From an uncultured Prevotellaceae bacterium (lineage in GTDB: Bacteria > Bacteroidota > Bacteroidia > Bacteroidales > Bacteroidaceae), in NCBI GenBank assembly GCA_947174945.1, contig CAMWKZ010000023.1, positions 1 to 40,462 of the forward strand: a DNA stretch of 40,462 nucleotides, given 5' to 3'. Both the position numbers and the translations under genes were made by a program. Under the pieces are notes generated by a model. It was not told the DNA's origin. It did no database searches and worked only from the letters and a program-made list of their open reading frames with translations. This document shows, piece after piece, positions 1 to 5,862 of the stretch (positions are counted from its first letter, which is position 1; each line of letters opens with the position of its first letter).

Positions 1-578
1 TAGCAAAAACCTAAATTACATTGGGCATCTGCATCCCCCATTGCAGCAGCTTTGGATAGCAGAGGGACAGCAGAGGTATAGTCTCCTTTATCGTAATATT
101 CTCTTCCTCTCTTATAAAGTTCTTCGGCATTTTCTGTTGCAGATGGGGCAGGTGATGTGGTGATACTCTTCCTTTCCCTGCCAAGAAGGCAACAGATATC
201 ATCAACAAGTGTTGTATCAATAGGATGGTCGGTAATATTGCGCCAGTTTATGGATGAAAAGATAAATTCCATTCTAACCGGCAGACTTGAATTGTCAACT
301 ATATAGGGGAGAAGAGAGTTACTGGACTTTTTGTTAAAAGCAAATGTAATTTCACTATTGGTGAACTTCGAAGCGTATGAATTGTTGCTGGCAAGGTAAA
401 GGAAGAGCCTGCAATTAAGAATAGCCTCAGCAAGTACCTCTGGGAACTCCATGCCACCTACAATTCCCTGACGGTCGATGAAATATGTTATGCCAGCACG
501 GTCGAAAGCCTCACATATCTTGTTGGCAACTTCGGTGTCTTTACGACTATAGCTGATAAATACGTCCTTGTTTTCCAT
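1..578 (-). CDS. TIR domain-Sel1 repeat protein, copy 1 (partial, runs off the window)
   Basis: This is the N-terminal ~192 residues of a TIR-Sel1 protein; the 3' part lies outside the window. The start (CAT at 576-578) gives MENKDVFISYSRKD, the TIR beta-A strand. The rest of the TIR domain (about residues 1-125) matches copy 2 (start 3527) almost residue for residue, including the glutamate of TNSEITFAF near residue 76, the position of the catalytic Glu in NADase TIRs. A linker (KSITTSPAP) and the first Sel1-type helix pair (SKAAAMGDADAQCNLG) follow. The reading frame is open throughout. It has its own upstream -7 box. TIR domains of this kind in bacteria often deplete NAD+ or make signalling nucleotides in anti-phage defence, and Sel1 repeats mediate protein contacts. 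A defence role here is inference from architecture and neighbourhood. Confidence 0.85.
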   Translation of the reverse strand, partial: MENKDVFISYSRKDTEVANKICEAFDRAGITYFIDRQGIVGGMEFPEVLAEAILNCRLFLYLASNNSYASKFTNSEITFAFNKKSSNSLLPYIVDNSSLPVRMEFIFSSINWRNITDHPIDTTLVDDICCLLGRERKSITTSPAPSATENAEELYKRGREYYDKGDYTSAVPLLSKAAAMGDADAQCNLGFC

Positions 579-643
579 AAGATCTAATATAAGTACAATG
601 AATCTTAATGCACAAGCATATAGTTGCTAATGCCTAACGGGTA

Positions 644-651
644 CAAAGATA
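644..651 (-). promoter_or_regulatory. -7 box of TIR-Sel1 copy 1
   Basis: TATCTTTG on the minus strand, matching the Bacteroidota TAnnTTTG -7 element, about 65 bp upstream of the ATG at 578. The same box and leader (with a few substitutions) precede copy 2, so the promoter was duplicated together with the gene. Upstream of it, to 781, I see no gene. Confidence 0.6.
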
Positions 652-781
652 CTAAAATTTTCTGGATTGCAGACATTTTTATAAATTTGTTTGCCAAAGT
701 ATTAGCTTTAACCCCTATGGCAATAGCCAACAAGATAAAAGACGAAATGACTTTATTCATATAATTTCTTGCTACTAACCA

Positions 782-2056
782 TTAATTCTTCAAACATCCA
801 ATAGGCACAACATAAACCCCATCTGTTCGTTTATAGGCAAAGTCACCAACACCTGTCAACACCATACAGAAAGCAGGTGCCTTCATTCGAGAGGTGTCTA
901 TAATATTTGAAAGTGCCGTTAATGTTCTTGCACCATCTTCAATCAACTTCTCTCCACCCAGTTTTATTTCAACAAGACCATACGAACCGTTGCGCAGATG
1001 CACCACTGCATCACATTCCAAACCATTCTTGTCTCTATAATGATAAACCGAACCATCCAAAGCGTCAGCATAAACCCGGAGGTCTCGAATACACATCGTT
1101 TCAAAGAACAACCCGAATGTATTTAAATCGTTAATCAAGTCATTTGGTCCAAGACCAAGAGCAGCCACACCAACTGAAGGGTCAATATAATACCTTGTAT
1201 CTGATGTACGGACAGCTGTCTTACTTCTCAGGTTGGGATTCCACGCAGGCATATCTTCTATCACGAATATCTTTCGTAAAGCTGTAATATATGCTCCCAC
1301 TGTTTCATCGCTGACATCCTCCGGCTCATTTGTTGATATATCAGCAAGGATTGTTGCAACACTTGCCTGTGAACCTTGATGCCTGGCATAAGAGCGCATG
1401 ATTCTTTTTGCCCGTTCTGCATCTCGTTTTACATTATCAACTCGTGATATATCGCTATTCGTAATGGCTTTATAATATTCTGTTGCCTGCAACAATGCTG
1501 CCTTCTCTGTCTTCTTTTGTAGTGCCTTAGGCCATCCTCCACGACAAACAATAAATGCAAGCATTGACAATGTGAGTTTATTCGAAGCACCTATTTTATC
1601 AGGAGTAAGAAACAAATCTGACAGACTAATCTCACCAGTAGACTCTCCAGACTCCCATAAACTCATAGGTCGCATAGTAAGCCATCCATATCTTCCTGTC
1701 CCCGTATGATGAATATCTTTAGTGTCAACAGGTACGGCCGAACCTGTAAGCATAAATTGTCCGTCCTCCCCTCTATGGTCTACCTCAAACCGTATAGCAT
1801 CCCAGAATTGAGGGATTTCTTGCCATTCATCAATCAAGCGAGGCGTTTCCCCTTCAAGTAAGAAACTAATATTAGTTTGTGCCATCTGCTTGTATTGTTC
1901 CTGTTGTGTAGGATTGTCCATATAGATAATGCTCTTAGCTTGTTGCTCAGCTGTAGTCGTTTTGCCACAAGCCTTGGGGCCTTCTATTAAAACAGCTCCC
2001 ATAGCTTCTAATTTTTCTCGGAGTAATTGGTCTGCTATTCGATTCTTATATCCCAT
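782..2056 (-). CDS. ATP-binding protein, AAA_14 + DUF4143 family
   Basis: A protein of 424 residues with the typical architecture of the AAA_14/DUF4143 family. Numbered from the ATG at 2056, it has Walker A GPKACGKT (26-33), a Walker B-like LIDEWQEIP, a sensor motif LTGSAVP, a helical middle region and a C-terminal DUF4143 domain. The last contains ECDAVV...LVEIKLG, the E-x-D...E-x-K pattern of a PD-(D/E)XK fold. An upstream ATG at 2161 in the same frame is rejected: a good -7 box (2074-2081) and a 23-bp repeat array lie inside that extension, and the period is not a multiple of 3. The family is abundant in Bacteroidota and is suspected of stress or defence roles, but its biochemistry is poorly defined. 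The gene sits between two near-identical TIR-Sel1 genes, all on the same strand. Confidence 0.85.
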   Translation of the reverse strand: MGYKNRIADQLLREKLEAMGAVLIEGPKACGKTTTAEQQAKSIIYMDNPTQQEQYKQMAQTNISFLLEGETPRLIDEWQEIPQFWDAIRFEVDHRGEDGQFMLTGSAVPVDTKDIHHTGTGRYGWLTMRPMSLWESGESTGEISLSDLFLTPDKIGASNKLTLSMLAFIVCRGGWPKALQKKTEKAALLQATEYYKAITNSDISRVDNVKRDAERAKRIMRSYARHQGSQASVATILADISTNEPEDVSDETVGAYITALRKIFVIEDMPAWNPNLRSKTAVRTSDTRYYIDPSVGVAALGLGPNDLINDLNTFGLFFETMCIRDLRVYADALDGSVYHYRDKNGLECDAVVHLRNGSYGLVEIKLGGEKLIEDGARTLTALSNIIDTSRMKAPAFCMVLTGVGDFAYKRTDGVYVVPIGCLKN

Positions 2057-2073
2057 AGAATTATATTTTTCTG

Positions 2074-2081
2074 CAAAGGTA
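2074..2081 (-). promoter_or_regulatory. -7 box of the AAA_14/DUF4143 gene
   Basis: TACCTTTG on the minus strand, 18 bp upstream of the ATG at 2056. It implies a leader of only about 10 nt and is the main reason for preferring the 2056 start over the one at 2161. Confidence 0.65.
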
Positions 2082-2120
2082 ATATATTTCTTTAGTATTT
2101 CAGTCCATTTTCGAGATTTA

Positions 2121-2184
2121 TTTGGCAATTTGGCGCAAATTCGTTTGGCAATTTGGCGCAAATTCGTTTGGCAATTTGGCGCAA
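2121..2184. repeat. 23-bp tandem repeat, about 2.8 copies, upstream of the AAA_14 gene
   Basis: Units start at 2121, 2144 and 2167; each begins TTTGGCAATTTGGCGCAAA and the first two end in TTCG. Each unit holds the inverted repeat ATTTG-GCG-CAAAT. The array lies about 40-105 bp upstream of the -7 box of the AAA_14 gene, where a regulator could bind cooperatively. It is an operator candidate only; nothing in the sequence identifies the protein that binds. Confidence 0.75.
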
Positions 2185-2315
2185 CAATTCTCTGATAGCG
2201 ATGGACAAAACTCCCTGTCTTTCCTAAGTTCTATCCACAAAGATACAGATAATGCTCCACATCCTTGCAATTTGCAAGAATTACCATTATTTGGGATAAG
2301 AAAATAATCGTAGAA

Positions 2316-3527
2316 CTACGAATATCCCAATTTTTTCAGTCTATATTCTGCCATTTTATTCCCTTGCTCAGCTGCCTTGCGATACCACCTGACTGCCTCA
2401 GGATAATCCTGATTTACACCATGACCATAACAATAGCACCAACCTAAATTATATTGAGCATCTGGATAATTCTGTTCAGCTGCCTTACGATACCACTTAA
2501 CTGCTTCACTGTCATTCTGATTTACACCTTTGCCCCAACAATAGCAGTCACCTAACTTATTTTGTGCTCTCGCATTCCCCTGTTCAGCAGCCTTGGATAA
2601 CAAAGGGACAGCAGAGGTGTAGTCTCCCATATCATAATATTCTCTTCCTCTTTTATAAAGTTCTTCGGCATTTTCTGAGGCAGATGGGGCAGGTGACGTG
2701 GTGATACTCTTCCTTGCCCTGTCAAGAAGGCAACAGATATCATTAACTCTACATTGTGCGTATTTATTTCCCTGTTCAGCGGCTTTGCGATACCACCTGA
2801 CGGCCTCATCGCAATCCTTATTTACACCTTCGCCAAACTCGTAGCAAATGCCTAAATTGTTTTGAGCTCTCACATTACCCTGCTCAGCAGACTTGCGATA
2901 CCACCTGACGGCCTCAACGTAATCCTTATTTACACCATAACCATTCTTATAGCAAACACCCAAATTATATTGTGCCTCCACATTTCCCATTATAGCAGCT
3001 TTGGATAACAGAGGAACAGCAACGGTATAGTCTTTTTTACAGTAATATTCTCTTCCTCTCTTATAAAGCTCTTCGGCATTTTCTGAGGCAGATGGGGCAG
3101 GTGACGTGGTGATACTCTTCCTTGCCCTGCCAAGAAGGCAACAGATATCATCAACAAGTGTTGTATCAATAGGATGGTCGGTAATATTGCGCCAGTTTAT
3201 GGATGAAAAGATAAATTCCATTCTAACCGGCAGACTTGAATTGTCAACTATATAGGGGAGAAGAGAGTTACTGGACTTTTTGTTAAAAGCAAATGTAATT
3301 TCACTATTGGTGAACTTCGAAGCGTATGAATTGTTGCTGGCAAGGTAAAGGAAGAGCCTGCAATTAAGAATAGCCTCAGCAAGTACCTCTGGGAACTCCA
3401 TGCCACCTACAATTCCCTGACGGTCGATGAAATATGTTATGCCAGCACGGTCGAAAGCCTCACATATCTTGTTAGCAACTTCGGTATCTTTACGACTATA
3501 ACTGATAAATACGTCCTTGCTTTCCAT
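2316..3527 (-). CDS. TIR domain-Sel1 repeat protein, copy 2 (full length)
   Basis: A protein of 403 residues. The TIR domain spans about residues 1-125 (VFISYSRKD at 6-14, FIDRQGIVGG, putative catalytic Glu76 in TNSEITFAF). A linker with KSITTSPAPSASEN follows, then Sel1 repeats with the usual G.GV...D..EAV.WYRKAAEQG pattern. No signal peptide or membrane segment is visible, so it is cytosolic. Oddly, the linker plus first helix pair (residues 127-178) recurs inside the Sel1 array (263-314) at 136 residues' distance, as if two paralogues had recombined. Upstream DNA matches copy 1 to about position 3606. By family, TIR-Sel1 proteins may be NAD+-consuming defence effectors; this is not shown here. 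It ends in RLKKLGYS before a short AT-rich gap leading to the AAA_14 gene. Confidence 0.9.
   Translation of the reverse strand: MESKDVFISYSRKDTEVANKICEAFDRAGITYFIDRQGIVGGMEFPEVLAEAILNCRLFLYLASNNSYASKFTNSEITFAFNKKSSNSLLPYIVDNSSLPVRMEFIFSSINWRNITDHPIDTTLVDDICCLLGRARKSITTSPAPSASENAEELYKRGREYYCKKDYTVAVPLLSKAAIMGNVEAQYNLGVCYKNGYGVNKDYVEAVRWYRKSAEQGNVRAQNNLGICYEFGEGVNKDCDEAVRWYRKAAEQGNKYAQCRVNDICCLLDRARKSITTSPAPSASENAEELYKRGREYYDMGDYTSAVPLLSKAAEQGNARAQNKLGDCYCWGKGVNQNDSEAVKWYRKAAEQNYPDAQYNLGWCYCYGHGVNQDYPEAVRWYRKAAEQGNKMAEYRLKKLGYS
2586..2741 (-). repeat. Linker/Sel1 segment, internal copy (also at 2994-3149 and 45-200)
   Basis: This 156-bp stretch encodes DICCLL...KSITTSPAPSASENAEELYKRGREYY...SKAA and repeats 2994-3149 of the same gene and 45-200 of the other TIR-Sel1 gene with few changes. 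Three in-frame copies in 3.1 kb provide ready substrates for unequal recombination, which would change Sel1 number or fuse the two genes. Confidence 0.75.
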
Positions 3528-3592
3528 AAAATTTAATATAAATACAATGAATCTTAATGCACAAGCATATAGCTGCTAATGCCTAACGGGCA

Positions 3593-3600
3593 CAAAGATA
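3593..3600 (-). promoter_or_regulatory. -7 box of TIR-Sel1 copy 2
   Basis: TATCTTTG on the minus strand, 66 bp upstream of the ATG at 3527; identical in position and nearly in context to the box in front of copy 1. Confidence 0.6.
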
Positions 3601-3630
3601 CTAAAATAAGTCAAAAACAACGAAGAAATA

Positions 3631-3676
3631 TGTAAAAACTTACGGAACATACAAACATTATCCGTAAGTTTTTACA
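3631..3676. repeat. Perfect 16-bp inverted repeat with 14-nt loop
   Basis: The arms are TGTAAAAACTTACGGA (3631-3646) and its exact complement (3661-3676). It lies upstream of both flanking divergent genes, so a terminator role for either is unlikely. An operator, a recombinase site or a remnant of a mobile element's end are possible. The adjacent GCGTAATATA (3686-3695) and TATATTAACGC (3702-3712) form a second, imperfect inverted repeat. Confidence 0.75.
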
Positions 3677-3712
3677 TCATTTTTTGCGTAATATATCGGG
3701 GTATATTAACGC

Positions 3713-3852
3713 GAAACAATTTTTAACACTACAATAGTATCTGTTTGCCCTTGCTTTAGTATCTCCTTCGGGGTGCTTTAGTATCTGTTTCTCTATGCTA
3801 TAGATACTCGGGCAACCCGAAGGAGATACTGGGGCTGCCCGAAGGAGATACT
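3713..3852. repeat. 22-bp-phased AGTATCT/AGATACT element, copy A
   Basis: Six heptamers start at 3736, 3758, 3780, 3802, 3824 and 3846, exactly 22 bp apart. The first three are AGTATCT and the last three the reverse complement AGATACT, each separated by 15 nt. The spacers in the right half contain CCCGAAGG and the second spacer on the left CCTTCGGGG, so the halves can fold on each other. The left end is GAAACAATTTTTAACACTAC. Copy C at 19537-19676 has the same length and layout. Confidence 0.8.
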
Positions 3853-4024
3853 ACTCTCCGATAAATGCAAATATAAACATTCTGTAGCTAACTAACTCTA
3901 TAGTTTTCATTATCTCAACCTTTGACATAGAGGAATCACGGCGATATTGCCGACTGACACAACTTTTTTACCATCAGGGCATCAGAAACTTTACAGAAAT
4001 CGTCTGCGATACAGAGAATTTTTG

Positions 4025-4032
4025 TATCTTTG
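4025..4032 (+). promoter_or_regulatory. -7 box of the DUF1016 nuclease gene
   Basis: TATCTTTG on the plus strand, ending 35 bp before the ATG at 4067. It favours that ATG over the in-frame TTG at 4055, which would leave a leader of only some 15 nt. Confidence 0.55.
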
Positions 4033-4066
4033 TCCTCAGCTCTTATAGCGACTATTGCCAGTAATT

Positions 4067-5096
4067 ATGGAAAAGAAAAATAATATCATACCAGATTCAT
4101 TCATTACCGATGTCCGTGCCATTATTGACAAAGGACGGCAACATGCTTTTGTCGCAGCAGGACAGATTGCCATTCTGACCTATTGGAATATTGGACGCCG
4201 AATTGTAGAGGAGGAACAACAAGGCAATGAACGTGCCGACTATGGCAAGAATCTTATTCCAGCCCTTGCCGACAGACTTACTGCTGAATATGGCTCTGGA
4301 TATGGTAAGCGAAACTTAGCTTATTATCGAAAATTCTATTTGGAATTTAATGATTTGGAGATTTTGCACACGCGTGTGCAAAATCTAAACTTGGTCGCAT
4401 ATTCGTCGCCTACTCTCCGTAAGCAACCCTGAAGCACGCGACTGGTATCTTAAAACTGCGGCAAATGACATGTGGAGTGTCAAGACACTTGACCGCAATA
4501 TCTCTACACAGTATTATGAACGAAGACTAGCCGTACAATGTGAAGATTCTGCAAATTCTGCACCTTTGAGCGAATCCAATCCGATGGAATATATTAAGAA
4601 TCCTATGGTAGCAGAGTTTATGGGATTCCGTCCAAACAATAACTATTCAGAATCACAATTAGAACAAGCTCTTGTTGATAACCTTGAGAAATTCATTCTC
4701 GAACTTGGACGAGGTTTTGCATTCGTAGAAAGACAGCAACATATCGTTACAGACACCGCCGATTTTTACATTGACTTAGTGTTTTACAATTTCAAGATGA
4801 AGCGGTTTGTAATCTTTGAATTAAAGACACACAAACTTACACACCAAGACATAGGACAGTTGGATATGTATGTCCGTATGTATGACGATTTAGTAAAAGG
4901 AGCAGACGATGCACCGACCATAGGAGTTTTGCTCTGCACCGATACAGATAGCACGATTGCCCGATACTCGGTGCTCCACGACAACGACCAACTCTATGCT
5001 ACTAAGTACATGACTTATATGCCAACCGAAGACGAACTACGAAATGAGATTGAGCAGCAAAAACAGTTCTTTTTAGAGCAAAACGGAACAAATTGA
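4067..5096 (+). pseudogene. DUF1016/YhcG-type PD-(D/E)XK nuclease, broken by a frameshift
   Basis: Two reading frames together give a complete YhcG-family protein. The first (4067-4432) encodes the DUF1016 N-terminal helical domain, with AGQIAILTYWNIGRRIVEEEQQG and YGSGYGKRNLAYYRKFY. The second frame resumes with WSHIRRLLSVSNPEARDWYL from about 4392 and continues to 5096; it carries the nuclease core FYIDLVFYNF and FELKTHK (D...E-x-K). The shift is by one base near 4387-4392: removing one T from CTTGG would rejoin the frames as LNWSHIRR. No in-frame start serves the second part until ATG 4470, which would lack the start of the motif. This may be a true pseudogene, phase-type variation or a sequencing error. 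YhcG proteins are associated with defence islands and restriction-modification loci. The stop codon touches a 22-bp-phased repeat. Confidence 0.8.
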
Positions 5097-5146
5097 AATA
5101 CTCGGGCAACCCCATGCAAATACTGGGGTTGCCCGAAGAAGGCACT
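5096..5146. repeat. 22-bp-phased element, half copy B, between convergent genes
   Basis: Three heptamers (AAATACT at 5096 and 5118, AGGCACT at 5140) are spaced exactly 22 bp apart, corresponding to the right half of copies A and C. Inside it GGGCAACCCC and GGGGTTGCCC form a perfect 10-bp stem. It starts on the last base of the nuclease stop codon and ends 3 bp from the ABC ATPase stop, so it could act as a bidirectional terminator. Confidence 0.75.
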
Positions 5147-5148
5147 GC

Positions 5149-5823
5149 CTACAACTCCACTTGGTCGACTATCTGGCCGTCATACAGGTTGACGATGCGG
5201 TCGGCATAGGAGGCATCGTGTTGCGAGTGGGTTACCATGATGATGGTGGTGCCCTCGCTGTGGAGCTCGCTCAGCAGGTTCATCACCTCCTTGCCATTCT
5301 TCGAGTCGAGGTTGCCCGTCGGCTCGTCGGCAAGGATAATCTTGGGGTTGGGCAGCACGGCACGGGCGATGGCTACGCGCTGCTGCTGACCGCCCGACAG
5401 CTGGCTGGGGAAGTGCTTGCGACGGTGCGATATGGCCATGCGCTCCATCACTGTCTCGATGCGAGCCTTGCGCTCCTTGGCCGAGATACCCATGTATAGG
5501 AGGGGCAGCTCAATGTTCTCGTAGACGTTGAGTTCGTCGATGAGGTTGAAGCTCTGGAACACAAAGCCGATGGTACCCTTGCGGATGTCGGTGCGCTCGT
5601 TCTCCTTCAGCTGGCTCACGTCATTGCCGTTGAGCACGTAGGTGCCTTCGGTGGGATTGTCGAGCAGTCCTAAGATGTTCAGCAGGGTGGACTTGCCACA
5701 ACCCGAGGGGCCCATGATGGCTACAAACTCGCCTTCCTTCACTTCAAGACTGACCTCGCGCAACGCCCATGTCTCCACTTCCTCTGTACGGAACACTTTC
5801 TTGATGTTGTCTAACTTAATCAT
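5149..5823 (-). CDS. ABC transporter ATP-binding protein, MacB/LolD-type
   Basis: A 224-residue nucleotide-binding subunit with Walker A GPSGCGKST (38-46), Q-loop FVFQSFNL (88-95), signature LSGGQQQ (142-148), Walker B IILADEPTGNLD (162-173) and switch H199. The length and the GNLDS sequence are typical of the LolD/MacB/FtsE class that powers FtsX-type permeases, and two such permeases lie immediately upstream on the same strand. It is the last gene of the efflux operon starting at 13388, with a gap of about 39 bp from the preceding gene. The substrate cannot be read from the sequence. Confidence 0.95.
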   Translation of the reverse strand: MIKLDNIKKVFRTEEVETWALREVSLEVKEGEFVAIMGPSGCGKSTLLNILGLLDNPTEGTYVLNGNDVSQLKENERTDIRKGTIGFVFQSFNLIDELNVYENIELPLLYMGISAKERKARIETVMERMAISHRRKHFPSQLSGGQQQRVAIARAVLPNPKIILADEPTGNLDSKNGKEVMNLLSELHSEGTTIIMVTHSQHDASYADRIVNLYDGQIVDQVEL

Positions 5824-5862
5824 AATTTGTTTGGTGTTTTAATGTTTATACTTTATTAGTGG

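Larger units (their letters stand above)
3528..4066. other. Gene-free region between divergent genes, rich in inverted repeats
   Basis: This stretch lies between the starts of the leftward TIR-Sel1 gene and the rightward DUF1016 nuclease. Reading right it holds the TIR-Sel1 -7 box (3593-3600), a perfect 16-bp inverted repeat (3631-3676), a second imperfect inverted repeat (3686-3712), a 140-bp 22-bp-phased repeat element (3713-3852), about 170 bp without recognisable structure, and the nuclease -7 box (4025-4032). I see no coding sequence in it. Confidence 0.7.

Noticed and set aside
2057..2161. N-terminal extension of the AAA_14 protein from an upstream ATG at 2161
   Set aside because: It would include the -7 box and translate part of a 23-bp repeat array whose period is not a multiple of three.
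3631..3676. The perfect inverted repeat as a transcription terminator
   Set aside because: It lies upstream of both neighbouring genes, which diverge; neither needs a terminator there, and no clear T-run follows directly on either strand.
3713..3852. The 22-bp-phased element as a mini CRISPR array
   Set aside because: The repeated unit is only 7 bp, spacers are 15 nt and partly conserved between copies, polarity inverts in the middle, and no cas gene is present.
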